64,000 nt of DNA from Archaeoglobus sp. (lineage in GTDB: Archaea > Halobacteriota > Archaeoglobi > Archaeoglobales > Archaeoglobaceae). Below the pieces are notes generated by a model. That model saw nothing but the letters and a program-made list of their open reading frames with translations, was not told the origin of the DNA and made no database searches. The stretch is from positions 1 to 64,000 of the forward strand of contig NZ_JACDNT010000003.1 of NCBI RefSeq assembly GCF_017656475.1, given 5' to 3'. Position 1 is the first letter of the stretch. Each line of letters opens with the position of its first letter. A program made the translations under genes and the position numbers. Shown piece by piece: positions 40,695 to 50,355 of the stretch.

Positions 40695-41351
40695 CTAAGG
40701 TTCTATACCTCTCTCGGTAATCCGGTAAAAGCAGCTTTTTCCCTCTTTCATCCACCTGTGCTTTATCAGTGTTGCTTTCCTCAGCTCATCGCTTCTCTCA
40801 AGGGCAATTATGACCTTTGACAGGTGCTCAAGGCTCGGCCCGCCGAGCGGTCGGTCGGTTCCTGAAGCTACATCTGTGTACATCTGGTTGGTAATCACAA
40901 CAGCCACGTCGTACTTTCTCGCAAGGCCAAGCAGGAAGGTGAGCTGTGAGGTAAGCTCCCTTTTTATCTTAATCTGCTTTTTCTCATCCTCAAGCTCACT
41001 TCTGTATAATGAGGTGAAGCAGTCCACGATAACGAGCTTTACTTTTTCACTTCTGCAGAGCTTTTCCGCCTCCTTAATTGCCACTCCCTGCTGTCTGAAG
41101 CTGAAAACCTCATACACAAAAACGTTGGAAAAGAGCTTCTCGTCACCAAAAATTTGTCTCACTCTCTCCCCTGAAAGCCCCTCGGTGTCGATGTAGGCCA
41201 CTTTGAACTGCTCCGCGGCATTTTTAGCCAGCATCAGACACAGGGTAGTCTTGCCCGTACCTCCATGCCCGTAAATCTGCGTGACAGTTCCAGTCTCAAC
41301 TCCCCCACCGAGAAGCGAGTCTATGCACTTACTCCCGCTCGGAATCAGCAT
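40695..41351 (-). CDS. radB: RadB, RecA-family recombinase paralogue
   Basis: A 218-aa RecA/RadA-family ATPase lacking the N-terminal DNA-binding domain of RadA. Walker A is YGHGGTGKTTLC and Walker B VKLVIVDCFTSLY, followed by an L1/L2-type region VVITNQMYTDV and GTDRPLGGPSLEHLS. RadB probably assists RadA in strand exchange. ATG 41351 gives the normal MLIPSGSKCIDSLLGGG start; the track's GTG adds three residues. It overlaps the larC 3' end by 23 nt, forming an operon with it. Confidence 0.92.
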   Translation of the reverse strand: MLIPSGSKCIDSLLGGGVETGTVTQIYGHGGTGKTTLCLMLAKNAAEQFKVAYIDTEGLSGERVRQIFGDEKLFSNVFVYEVFSFRQQGVAIKEAEKLCRSEKVKLVIVDCFTSLYRSELEDEKKQIKIKRELTSQLTFLLGLARKYDVAVVITNQMYTDVASGTDRPLGGPSLEHLSKVIIALERSDELRKATLIKHRWMKEGKSCFYRITERGIEP

Positions 41352-42516
41352 CTTTCGCACCGTCGATTTTTTTCAAAATCTCCCTATAAACGACATGCGG
41401 TGGAATGTTTAAATCCTCTGCTATTGCCACAACATCGTCAAACTCTGGCTTAAGGTGCAAGAATCCGGGATGCGACCTTTTCACCCTCACCTCAAACTTC
41501 TTGCCACGAATTTCAACATTCACAACCTCTTCGCCCCTCTCTGAAATCACCCTGTGGTGTACAGGCATAACCCTGACACCCAGACTTCCCGTGAGCCTCA
41601 TAACCTCCCTGGCAACCTCCTCCGACCTGTGCATGGGGGAGATGACCTTTAAAATGCTCGCAGGCCTCATTTTCTTGCCGTAAGCCGGAAGAATTACAAC
41701 GTCCAGCACATCATCTCTTTCAAGTAGCTTTCTCATCGCGTAACCAAGCATTTCACCGCTCAAGTCATCTACGTTAGTCTCGATAACTGCAACGCTGTCG
41801 TGAAAAGCCGTCTCACCGAGAATCAATCTCAGAACGTTTGGTACATCGGTTTGTCTCTTTCCTGCCCCGTATGAGACCTCTCTGACCTTTATCGGAAAGG
41901 GCTTTAGCGGTTTGCAGTAATGAGACAGAATTGCCGCTCCTGTTGCCGTCAGAAGCTCTCCCTCGCCGTCCATTATAAACTCCAGAGGTGAGCTTTTCAG
42001 AATTTCAAGAACTGCCGGAGCGGGAACGGGATACTTACCGTGGGAGAACTCGACGAATCCAGAACCAGCTCTGATTGGTGTGGCAAAAAAGGTGTATCCT
42101 TCCTTTTTTAAATTTTCAAACGCCTTTACGCAGCAAACAACATCGAAAATTGCATCGTCAGCACTAACTTCGTGAAAAACACTCTGTCTGTAATCTCTAC
42201 CATGAACTTTCCCCTCGGCTTTGGCCATGATCTCAAAAATCGCTAATGCATTTTCCTTGACATCATCCTCAAGATTTGAGTTCTTTATTATCTTTAAAAC
42301 GTCCTCAAATCTCCTTTCCCCACCTTTTTCCTCAACATCGACACTTTTTGCACTTATTCCATTAATGTTAACATTGGTAACTTTATAACTGACATCGATG
42401 CCAAGAGAACTCACCAATTCCTCAATTTCCTCTTTACCAATCCCAACATCGAGCAGCGAGGCGAGGATCATATCTCCGCTTGCCCCGTTAAAGGCATCGA
42501 ATATTGCAACCTTCAT
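41329..42516 (-). CDS. larC: LarC, nickel-pincer cofactor nickel-insertion protein
   Basis: A 395-aa protein that inserts nickel into the pyridinium-thiocarboxylate pincer cofactor of lactate racemase-type enzymes. MKVAIFDAFNGASGDMILASLLDVG at the start, the His-rich YRQSVFHEVSADDAIFDVV, GATGAAIL-like TATGAAILSHY and ETNVDDLSGEMLGYAM are characteristic. The gene is a single frame, unlike larC in some bacteria where a programmed frameshift joins two parts. No larA, larB or larE is in the window. The start at 42516 is ATG; the track adds a TTG codon. Confidence 0.9.
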   Translation of the reverse strand: MKVAIFDAFNGASGDMILASLLDVGIGKEEIEELVSSLGIDVSYKVTNVNINGISAKSVDVEEKGGERRFEDVLKIIKNSNLEDDVKENALAIFEIMAKAEGKVHGRDYRQSVFHEVSADDAIFDVVCCVKAFENLKKEGYTFFATPIRAGSGFVEFSHGKYPVPAPAVLEILKSSPLEFIMDGEGELLTATGAAILSHYCKPLKPFPIKVREVSYGAGKRQTDVPNVLRLILGETAFHDSVAVIETNVDDLSGEMLGYAMRKLLERDDVLDVVILPAYGKKMRPASILKVISPMHRSEEVAREVMRLTGSLGVRVMPVHHRVISERGEEVVNVEIRGKKFEVRVKRSHPGFLHLKPEFDDVVAIAEDLNIPPHVVYREILKKIDGAKDADSERE

Positions 42517-42587
42517 CAAATCACCACAAGCCTTTTTTATCTCTAAAATAAAAACTGTTTAGGTGTAAAAGATTGGTGGGTGATAAT

Positions 42588-45008
42588 ATGGAAATCACGT
42601 TAAAAGTAAATCAGGCGTATCCGAGCGATTCGGGAAGAGGAATTGCCAGATTGGATCCAGATACAATGTTAAAACTTCAAATTTCTCCCGGAGATATAAT
42701 AGAGATAGAGGGAGCCAGGAAAACCGTTGCAAAAGTATGGAGGGCTCCAAAGAGGGACTGGGGGAAGAATATCATCAGAGTTGATAGGTTTATTAGGGAG
42801 AATGCAGGAGTTGGTGTTGGAGATGTTGTAAAGGTAAGAAGAGTTGATTATCAGCCTGCAAAAACCGTAATCCTCGCACCACTTAAGAAGATGGATTTAA
42901 GAATTTACGGAGTTGATATTGGGGAGTATCTCAAGCATCAATTCCTTAAGAGGCCAGTTGTTGAGGGAGATTTAGTCCCACTCGTTGGATCTCCGGCCCT
43001 CTCAGGATTTGGAAGGTACAACCAGCAGAACCAGGCCGTGGTTTTTGTTGCAGTCAAGACCGAGCCTAAAGGGCCTGTTGTCATCGATGAAACCACGAAG
43101 GTCGTTTACAGGGACAGGCCGGCAAAGGGGTTTGAGAGATTCGGAAAGGCCGGAATCACATACGAGGACATAGGAGGTCTCAAGGAAGAACTGCAGAAGG
43201 TAAGGGAAGTTATAGAACTGCCTTTGAGGTATCCAGAGCTTTTCCAGAGACTCGGAATTGACCCACCGAAGGGTGTGCTGCTCTACGGCCCGCCCGGAAC
43301 GGGAAAGACGCTGATAGCCAAGGCTGTGGCAAATGAGATTGGGGCGAGCTTCTTCACCATTAACGGTCCGGAAATCATGAGCAAGTTCTACGGAGAGTCC
43401 GAGCAGAGGCTAAGGGAAATCTTTGAAGAGGCTAAGGAGAATGCTCCGTCGATAATATTCATAGATGAGATTGATTCAATTGCCCCTAAGAGAGAGGAAG
43501 TTACTGGAGAGGTCGAGAGAAGAGTTGTGGCACAGCTTCTAACTCTGATGGATGGGCTGGAGGAAAGGGGGCAGGTCATAGTCATCGGAGCCACGAACAG
43601 AATTGATGCAGTCGATCCGGCTCTGAGAAGGCCCGGCAGGTTTGACAGGGAGATTGAAATTGGTGTGCCTGACAGAGAGGGCAGATACGAGATTTTCCAG
43701 ATACACACGAGGAACATGCCTCTTGAGGCCAAATATAGCAGAGAGTTTGTTCTCGATGCGATTGAAAGGTATAGAAGACAAATCGACGATCCGGAGTTGA
43801 TTAAGAACCTTGATTTCCTTTACGACGAGATCAAGAACTCGGAGAAGGAGGAAGAGGTCAGAAGCGCTGTGAAAAACCTCTTACCGCAGGAAGTTATCGA
43901 CGAGCTTGAGGTTGAGATAACGAAGGCGATGCTTCGCAGTCTTGCTGACCAAACTCATGGATTCGTTGGGGCGGACATTGAGGCTCTGTGTAAAGAGGCT
44001 GCCATGAAAGCTTTGCGTAGATATTTACCCCAAATAGACCTCAACGAGGACGAGATTCCGCTGGAACTCCTCGAATCAATCAGGGTTACATGGAATGACT
44101 TCATGGATGCTTTGAGGGAAATCGAACCGTCAGCGATGAGAGAGGTGTTTGTGGAGATTCCGAAGGTTACATGGGACGATGTGGGTGGACTTAAAGACGT
44201 TAAGAGAGAAATAATAGAGGCTGTTGAGTGGCCTCTTAAGTTCCCGGAGAAGTTCAGGAAGTTCGGAATCAAGCCACCGAAGGGAGTGCTGCTATTCGGG
44301 CCACCCGGAACAGGAAAAACGCTGATAGCCAAGGCTGTGGCGAATGAGAGCGAGGCGAACTTTATAAGCATTAAAGGCGGGCAGATTCTGAGCAAGTGGC
44401 TCGGAGAGAGTGAAAAAGCGGTGAGAAAAATTTTCAGAAAGGCAAGGCAAGTCGCTCCATGTATAATCTTCTTTGACGAGATTGACGCCATAGCACAGAT
44501 GAGAGGAATAGATGAGGGCAGCAGGGCTGTTGAGAGAGTATTGAACCAACTTCTTACCGAGATGGACGGGCTTGAGGAGCTTCATGGGGTTGTAGTAATA
44601 GGTGCGACCAACAGACCCGATATCCTTGATCCAGCGTTGCTCAGGCCCGGCAGGTTTGACAGGCTCGTTTACGTCAGGCCACCAGACAAAAGGAGCAGAC
44701 TGGCGATTTTCAAGATACACACGAGGGACATGCCGCTCTCAGACGATGTTGACCTTGAGGAGCTTGCTGAACTCACCGAGGGCTATGTCGGTGCAGACAT
44801 AGAGGCAATATGCAGGGAGGCAGTGATGCTGGCGATCAGAGAGAACATCAATGCAGAGAAGGTGGAGATGAGGCACTTCTTAGAGGCTTTGAAGAAGATA
44901 AAGCCGAGCGTCAACGAGACGATGCTAAACTTCTACGAGAGATTCGAGGAAAGAATGAAGACGGAAAGAATGCAGGTCACAACAAAGCCCTTCGTTGGCT
45001 ACGGTTGA
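42588..45008 (+). CDS. cdc48: Cdc48/VAT-type AAA ATPase with D1 lid insertion
   Basis: An 806-aa hexameric unfoldase. It has an N-domain (residues ~1-190), D1 with Walker A GPPGTGKT (~230) and Walker B FIDEID, and D2 with Walker A GPPGTGKT (~570) and Walker B FFDEID; both arginine-finger regions ([16 protein letters not shown]) are present. Between LEAKYS and [15 protein letters not shown] in the D1 lid there is an extra helical, charged segment of about 65 residues (~385-450) absent from the usual MPL...D..ELA sequence. The chain ends KPFVGYG. ATG 42588 follows a GGTGGGTGAT site; the track's TTG adds five residues. Confidence 0.93.
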   Translation: MEITLKVNQAYPSDSGRGIARLDPDTMLKLQISPGDIIEIEGARKTVAKVWRAPKRDWGKNIIRVDRFIRENAGVGVGDVVKVRRVDYQPAKTVILAPLKKMDLRIYGVDIGEYLKHQFLKRPVVEGDLVPLVGSPALSGFGRYNQQNQAVVFVAVKTEPKGPVVIDETTKVVYRDRPAKGFERFGKAGITYEDIGGLKEELQKVREVIELPLRYPELFQRLGIDPPKGVLLYGPPGTGKTLIAKAVANEIGASFFTINGPEIMSKFYGESEQRLREIFEEAKENAPSIIFIDEIDSIAPKREEVTGEVERRVVAQLLTLMDGLEERGQVIVIGATNRIDAVDPALRRPGRFDREIEIGVPDREGRYEIFQIHTRNMPLEAKYSREFVLDAIERYRRQIDDPELIKNLDFLYDEIKNSEKEEEVRSAVKNLLPQEVIDELEVEITKAMLRSLADQTHGFVGADIEALCKEAAMKALRRYLPQIDLNEDEIPLELLESIRVTWNDFMDALREIEPSAMREVFVEIPKVTWDDVGGLKDVKREIIEAVEWPLKFPEKFRKFGIKPPKGVLLFGPPGTGKTLIAKAVANESEANFISIKGGQILSKWLGESEKAVRKIFRKARQVAPCIIFFDEIDAIAQMRGIDEGSRAVERVLNQLLTEMDGLEELHGVVVIGATNRPDILDPALLRPGRFDRLVYVRPPDKRSRLAIFKIHTRDMPLSDDVDLEELAELTEGYVGADIEAICREAVMLAIRENINAEKVEMRHFLEALKKIKPSVNETMLNFYERFEERMKTERMQVTTKPFVGYG

Positions 45009-45013
45009 GGATT

Positions 45014-46125
45014 TCAGGTTATCCTGTACTTTTTCAATTTTTCGTAATCTGGCTCAGCTCCAAGTCCATTTTTCTCGGGAAGCTTTGCGTAGCCCTTCTC
45101 GATTTCAACGCTGTCGTCCAGCACTCCAAACATCACCTCTTTCCACCACAGCGGGTCGAGCGGAGTTTCTATATATAAGGACAAAGATTCTCAGGCAGCG
45201 AGGCGGCAAGATGTAAATTTGCGAGCCACCCCAATCCTGGATCCCAGGCGTGTGGCATGAACTTCAGATTGAACGCTTCTGCAACAGCCGCAACTTTTCT
45301 GCACTCGCTGATTCCATTCGAATAAACGGCATCTGCCTGCACGATGTCAAATGCACCGCTTTCAATCAGCATCCTGAACCTCTGCAAGCCGTGTTCCAGC
45401 TCTCCACCAGAGATTTCAACTGTGGTGTTCTCTCTAAGCCATCTGTAACCCTCAATGTCATCCTTCCACAGCGGTTCCTCAAGCCACAGCACTTCATATT
45501 TTTCAAGTTCTCTCGCAACCTTCAGAGCAGTTTTCCTGCTCCAGTAAGGTGGGGTGTAGCTCCACGCCTGATTTGCGTCAACTGCAAGCTTTAAATCCGG
45601 AAACTCCTTAGAGACAGTTTTAAGCACTTCGAGATCATCATCAACTCTTGCCCTCCTAAACCTCAGCTTCACAACGTCAATTCCCATCTCTGCATACTTC
45701 TCAACAAGCTTCAGCGTTTCTTCTGGATTAAGAAGTCTGCCTGTACTCGCATATATTTTAACCTTCCTCCTCCCCCCTCCAAGAAGTCTGTAAAGCGGCA
45801 ATCCCTCTCTTTTTGCTATCAAATCCCAGATGGCAACTTCAAGAGCACCAAGCCTCTGTATCGCCCAGCTACCGATCTCAAGCAATCGAGAATCTACTTC
45901 TTCAATATCCATGTCCAAACTCTGGACGGTAAGTTTAACAGTAGTTTCAAGGAAGTGTTTGTAAGCTGCACCAAACTCGATTGCCGAGTAACCTTTGTAG
46001 CCCCCGCTCTCCACCTCAACAATGCTGAAAACATAGACAGGGTGGGGAAATGGCTCCCACGAGAACTTAATGGGTTCAGGAAGTGGAACGGCAAGAGTAT
46101 GAACCCTAAGATCATCAAGTCTCAT
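45014..46125 (-). pseudogene. Mandelate racemase/muconate-lactonizing (enolase superfamily) enzyme, frameshifted
   Basis: The first frame gives 318 aa and stops at 45169 just after LPENLCPYI. The next frame continues ETPLDPLWWKEVMFGVLDDS and on to LKKYRIT, stop at 45014, exactly the C-terminus such enzymes need. Removing two bases from the TATATATA run at 45171-45178 restores one ORF of about 369 aa, the family norm. Metal ligands are the Asp in VDANQAW, the Glu in WLEEPL and the Glu in SGGELEHG, with His in MPHAWDPG. The product was probably a sugar-acid dehydratase or racemase. A sequencing error or a slippage switch is also possible. Confidence 0.82.
45171..45178. repeat. TATATATA dinucleotide run at the frameshift site
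   Basis: Four TA units within the enolase-superfamily gene. Three units would keep the frame open. Confidence 0.8.
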
Positions 46126-46140
46126 TCTTCAATTTTGCCG

Positions 46141-46152
46141 TCTTTAAATATT
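46141..46152 (-). promoter_or_regulatory. TATA element of the enolase-superfamily gene
   Basis: Reverse-strand AATATTTAAAGA is about 22 nt before the ATG at 46125. Confidence 0.45.
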
Positions 46153-46189
46153 AGTTTTTTGCTTCAGATGTTCAACCAACCTTTGGCAA

Positions 46190-46200
46190 ACTTTTTAAAA
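46190..46200 (+). promoter_or_regulatory. TATA element of the TPP-enzyme gene
   Basis: ACTTTTTAAAA is centred about 25 nt before the ATG at 46220. Together with the reverse-strand element it makes a compact divergent promoter region. Confidence 0.5.
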
Positions 46201-46219
46201 TTATAATCATAAATCAAAC

Positions 46220-47950
46220 ATGGCACAGATTTCTGGAGGAGAATTGCTCGTAAGGTGTTTAATCAAGGAGAACGTCAAGTACATTTTCGGGGTTCCGGGA
46301 GGACAGCTTCTAACCTTCCTCGATGCGATAAAGAGGGTTGGGGAGAAGCACGGGATGAAGTTCGTCAACTGCAGGCACGAGCAGGCTGCAGCAAGCATGG
46401 CGGATGCCTATGCGAGGACAAGCGGTGAGATTGGTGTTTGTGTTGGTACAATAGGCCCGGGTGGGGCTGATTTAGTTCCCGGAGTTTACCCTGCTTACGC
46501 CGACAGCGTTCCGATGCTGGTGATAACAGCACAGAACCAGACATGGAAGAGCTATCCAGACCACGGCTCCATGCAGGCTTTGGATCAGTTTCACCTCTTC
46601 AAGCCGATAACGAAGTGGAATGCTGTGGTTTCACACTGGGAAAGAATTCCTGAGCTCGTTCAGAGGGCGATAAGGGTTGCCCTCTCAGGCAGACCCGGGC
46701 CGGTGCACCTCGATTTTCCATCAGACGTGCTTTACAACGGTAACGAGGAAAATTTCGCAAAGGTTTACCCTCCTGAACGCTACAGACCGATGAAACCGCC
46801 AGTCGGAAATCCTGAGCTTGTAGAGACTGCTGCGGAAATGCTTTACAGTGCTGAAAGACCACTCATCCATGCAGGCACAGGAGTTCTGAGAGCAAAGGCA
46901 TGGAATGAGCTGAGGGAGCTTGCAGAATATCTGGGAGCAGTGGTTACGACCACAATGGGTGGAAGAGGAGCCATTCCGGAAGATCATCTTTTATGCATCC
47001 TTCCAGCCAGTCCGGCAGCAATAATGGCCCAGAACGAGGCTGATGTAGTCCTAGTTGTGGGAAGCAAGATGGGAGATCTGGATTTCCGGGGCAGACCGCC
47101 TGCATGGGGTGATCCTGATCAGCAGAAGACGATTCAGATTGACATCGAGCCTGAGATGATCGCCCTCAACCGTCCCGTTAATGTTGGAATCGTGGGTGAT
47201 GCAAAGGAGACGCTTAAGGCTTTGATTGATGCTGTTAAAAAGAAAGGTGAGAGAAGAGAACCGGTTGACAGGCTTAAAGACTACAGGAAAATGCAGCAGG
47301 AGTGGTTAGAAGGATTTTTGAATCTGGCAGAAAGCAGAGAGAAGCCAATTCATCCGTTGAGAGTGATAAAGGAGGTCAGAGAGTTCTATCCGAGGAACGC
47401 GATTTCCTGTGTAGATGGCGGCAACACGGCAGTCTGGGCTTCTTATCTGAACAGGATTTACGAGCCCAACACATTTCTATGGGCTGCTGATTCGGGGCAT
47501 CTCGGCACAGGCCTGCCGTACGCCATTGGAGCAAAGCTTGCAAACCCTGACAGGCCCGTTTACCTCATTGCAGGTGATGGAGCTTTCGGTCTGACAATGG
47601 AGGAGCTTGAGACTGCGAGCAGGGAAGGGGTGAAAGTTACGTCAATCGTCATGAACGACGGCTGCTGGGGGATGATCAAGGGCTCGCAGAAGGCTGCGTT
47701 TGGTGGGAGATTCATCGGAGTCGACTTCAAAGATGTCAGGTACGATAAGGTTGCGGAGTCAATGGGATGGTACGGGCAGAGGGTTGAGGAACCTGAAGAC
47801 ATTGCAACCGCCCTTGACAAAGCTGAGAGCTCAGACAAGCCAGCCCTGCTGGACGTGAAAATCTCGCAAGAAGCAAACCTCTCGCCGCCCGACTTAATAA
47901 CTCTCTCGATTGTGTGGCTCGAAGGCTGCAATCCGCCTCCGGTGGAATGA
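46220..47950 (+). CDS. TPP-dependent enzyme, acetolactate-synthase-like large subunit
   Basis: A 576-aa thiamine-diphosphate enzyme. The N-terminal domain has IFGVPGGQLLTFLDAI and the catalytic Glu in CRHEQAAASMADAYAR. The central FAD/NADP-type domain and the C-terminal TPP motif GDGAFGLTMEELETASREG...NDGCWGM are complete. It resembles acetolactate synthase, but it has no regulatory subunit beside it and differs enough in the substrate channel that glyoxylate carboligase- or benzoylformate decarboxylase-like activities remain possible. It overlaps the next dehydrogenase gene by ATGA and is divergent from the broken enolase-type gene. Confidence 0.82.
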   Translation: MAQISGGELLVRCLIKENVKYIFGVPGGQLLTFLDAIKRVGEKHGMKFVNCRHEQAAASMADAYARTSGEIGVCVGTIGPGGADLVPGVYPAYADSVPMLVITAQNQTWKSYPDHGSMQALDQFHLFKPITKWNAVVSHWERIPELVQRAIRVALSGRPGPVHLDFPSDVLYNGNEENFAKVYPPERYRPMKPPVGNPELVETAAEMLYSAERPLIHAGTGVLRAKAWNELRELAEYLGAVVTTTMGGRGAIPEDHLLCILPASPAAIMAQNEADVVLVVGSKMGDLDFRGRPPAWGDPDQQKTIQIDIEPEMIALNRPVNVGIVGDAKETLKALIDAVKKKGERREPVDRLKDYRKMQQEWLEGFLNLAESREKPIHPLRVIKEVREFYPRNAISCVDGGNTAVWASYLNRIYEPNTFLWAADSGHLGTGLPYAIGAKLANPDRPVYLIAGDGAFGLTMEELETASREGVKVTSIVMNDGCWGMIKGSQKAAFGGRFIGVDFKDVRYDKVAESMGWYGQRVEEPEDIATALDKAESSDKPALLDVKISQEANLSPPDLITLSIVWLEGCNPPPVE

Positions 47951-49155
47951 GGGCCTTAGTAGTTGACCTAAACCTCTTTAAAGCAGCACTGAACCTCCTG
48001 CTTGGAAGGATCACGAAGAGCGTTTACTACAGCCCGCTGTCACTGCTGAAATACCACGAAAACTATCCCGAACCGAAATTGCCAGGAGAGGACTGGGTTA
48101 AGATTGAAACCAGACTCTGCGGGATATGCGGCTCAGACCTGAGAGTCATAACTCTCGAAGAGAGCTTCTACTTAGCTCCTCTAACCTCTTTTCCATTTAT
48201 TCCTGGCCATGAGGTTGTGGGAGAGGTTGTTGAGGTTGGAGACAACTCGAATGTTTCAGAAGGGGAGAGGGTGGTTATAAATCCAGCCTTATCCTGCAGG
48301 GTAAGGGGATTTGAAGAATGTGAAGCCTGCAGAAAAGGACACTTTGCAGTCTGCCACAACACGGACAGAGGAAGGATCTTTCCCGGCATCTTCACCGGTA
48401 TTTGCAGAGACACCGGCGGAGGTTGGGCTGAGTATTTCGTTGCCCACAACTCTCAGCTTGTAAACGTTCCTGCCAGCATTAAGGACGAGAACGCGGTGTT
48501 TGCAGAGCCGTTGACCATAGGAATCCACTCAGCCCTTAGAAGCTTTCCAGGAGATGATGAGGTTGTTGCGGTAGTTGGATGTGGAGTTATCGGCATCTGC
48601 ACCATTATTGCGCTCAGACACCTTGGCTTTAAGGGCGAGATTATCGGAATTGACATCAGCGAAAGACAGGCGGAGATGGCGAAGAAATTCGGCGCTAACG
48701 AAGTGATAACGGAAAATCCCGTGAAGAGCATTGCGGAAATGACGGGAGGAAGGGTCTATCATCCACCAATGGATAGACCAATGTTTGTTGGTGGTGGTGT
48801 GGATGTTGCCTACGAGTGCACGGGAATTCAGCGGACAGTTGACACCGCTCTAAGAATTACCAAACCGCTTGGAAGAGTGGTGATTGCTGGCACTGTTGCG
48901 AAAATGGACGTGGACTGGGCTCCGGTGTTTGCCAAAGAGCTAACTGTTCTGGGAACCTTTGGGTGTGGGATTGAGGAAGTGAACGGGGAGAAAAAGGATA
49001 CCTTCGACATCGCACTCGACATTCTCCAAAAGGTCGACATCTCGCACCTTCTGACCCACAGATTTGCAATTGAGGACTACAGGAAAGTTCTGAAGGCTGC
49101 AATTGAAAAAAGGAAAAGTGGGGCAGTTAAGGTAGCCTTCGACTTCACTCTTTGA
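47947..49155 (+). CDS. Zinc-dependent medium-chain alcohol/polyol dehydrogenase
   Basis: A 402-aa MDR dehydrogenase. The catalytic zinc Cys lies in LCGICGSDLRV and the ligands GHEVVGEVVEVGD follow. The structural zinc site has four Cys in SCRVRGFEECEACRKGHFAVC. The NAD(P)-binding fold has VVGCGVIGICTIIAL. An extra N-terminal ~30 residues precede the usual start. The ATG at 47947 overlaps the preceding TGA, so the TPP enzyme and the dehydrogenase are coupled and may act in sequence. The substrate is unknown. The last 11 nt overlap the convergent MFS gene. Confidence 0.87.
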   Translation: MRALVVDLNLFKAALNLLLGRITKSVYYSPLSLLKYHENYPEPKLPGEDWVKIETRLCGICGSDLRVITLEESFYLAPLTSFPFIPGHEVVGEVVEVGDNSNVSEGERVVINPALSCRVRGFEECEACRKGHFAVCHNTDRGRIFPGIFTGICRDTGGGWAEYFVAHNSQLVNVPASIKDENAVFAEPLTIGIHSALRSFPGDDEVVAVVGCGVIGICTIIALRHLGFKGEIIGIDISERQAEMAKKFGANEVITENPVKSIAEMTGGRVYHPPMDRPMFVGGGVDVAYECTGIQRTVDTALRITKPLGRVVIAGTVAKMDVDWAPVFAKELTVLGTFGCGIEEVNGEKKDTFDIALDILQKVDISHLLTHRFAIEDYRKVLKAAIEKRKSGAVKVAFDFTL

Positions 49156-50293
49156 GCAGCATAGCGAGAAGGAAGGACACAACGAGAAGTGCTGCAGAAA
49201 GAATCAGAGTTGAATCCCAGCCTGCAACTCTCGCCATGCTCTCAAATCCGACAATCAACACCACCGAGCCCACCTGGGAGAATAGCCATAGTGATGAGTT
49301 GGCAGTCCCGGCAAATTTCTCCCCCACGGACGTGGCGGAGAGGTCGAGAGCAAGCGGAAGAGAGGAGATAAAGAAGAATCCCAGTATGAACAGCACTGCT
49401 GCCACCATTCCCATACCGATCACAGCGGTATGGGCGTAGAACAGGATGGCGGATAGGATGAAGCACAGGTAAAGAAATGGCTTTCTTTTACCTGCTTTGT
49501 CCGATAACGCTGGTATGACTATACTGCCAAAAATTCCGCCCAGAAGGAAAGCTGAGGCTGTCAGCCCGGCTGTTTCCACATCCAGTCCATGTTCTTCAAG
49601 AACCGGCTCAACCCACGTAAGGTAGGCGGTGAATATCCCTACCCCCACGAAGGCAATGAGTGAGAGGATCAGAACGTTCCTGTTTTTCAGCACATTGAGG
49701 TACTCTCTGAGCTTGTGTTCCTCCTCAAACCCTCCTTCTGCCTCCTTGCCGAGTAGGTAAAAAAGAATCAGCACAATGAAGGCGAAAGCACCGTAAGTCA
49801 GCAGCATGCTCTCGAAGCCCGTGCTAACAGTCAGGGCAGGAGTTAAGCTGAGGCCAGCAATCGTGCCAATGAAGAGTGAAATGCTCCCCAAACCCGTTGC
49901 GAGCCCCGCCTCCTCGATGGGAAACCAGCTTTTTACGAGCTTTGATATGCTGTTGAAAATGAAGGGCTGCCCGACGGCTGTTAGAGTTTGAAATACTAGC
50001 AGAGCTTCAAATGTAGTTGCAAACGCCCTAAGCAATCCAAATACTGCAAAAAAGGCGCTGCCAATCAGAACTGCCTTTCTGAACCCCCTTCTGTCCACGT
50101 AATATCCCACAGGCAGTGCAAGAACTATGAAGACAATCGGAAAAACTGCAGAGAGCAGTCCAACCTCAGCATCTCCCACGCCGTAGATTTCCTCCACGAT
50201 GGGCAGAATGGGCGAGAAGGTTATCCACATAACCTGCGAAACGATACCTGCGAGAATGTACACTGCAAGAACAACCCAGCGGTAGGAACTCAT
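49145..50293 (-). CDS. MFS transporter
   Basis: A 382-aa major facilitator protein with 12 predicted membrane helices and the motif-A-like GYYVDRRGFRKAVLIG between helices 2 and 3. GVGDAEVGLLSAVFPIVFIVLALP is typical of the first helices. It could carry the substrate or product of the adjacent dehydrogenase and TPP enzyme, but the direction and ligand are not readable. Convergent overlap of 11 nt with the dehydrogenase gene. Confidence 0.87.
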   Translation of the reverse strand: MSSYRWVVLAVYILAGIVSQVMWITFSPILPIVEEIYGVGDAEVGLLSAVFPIVFIVLALPVGYYVDRRGFRKAVLIGSAFFAVFGLLRAFATTFEALLVFQTLTAVGQPFIFNSISKLVKSWFPIEEAGLATGLGSISLFIGTIAGLSLTPALTVSTGFESMLLTYGAFAFIVLILFYLLGKEAEGGFEEEHKLREYLNVLKNRNVLILSLIAFVGVGIFTAYLTWVEPVLEEHGLDVETAGLTASAFLLGGIFGSIVIPALSDKAGKRKPFLYLCFILSAILFYAHTAVIGMGMVAAVLFILGFFFISSLPLALDLSATSVGEKFAGTANSSLWLFSQVGSVVLIVGFESMARVAGWDSTLILSAALLVVSFLLAMLLKE

Positions 50294-50355
50294 AATACAA
50301 ATAATTAATTTTAGTATTTATTGTTTTTCACGATTGAACGGAAGCCAAACTGAAT

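Noticed and set aside
44810-45178. 122-aa forward ORF after cdc48
   Set aside because: It is the shifted frame of cdc48 joined to the antisense of the frameshifted enolase-type C-terminus.
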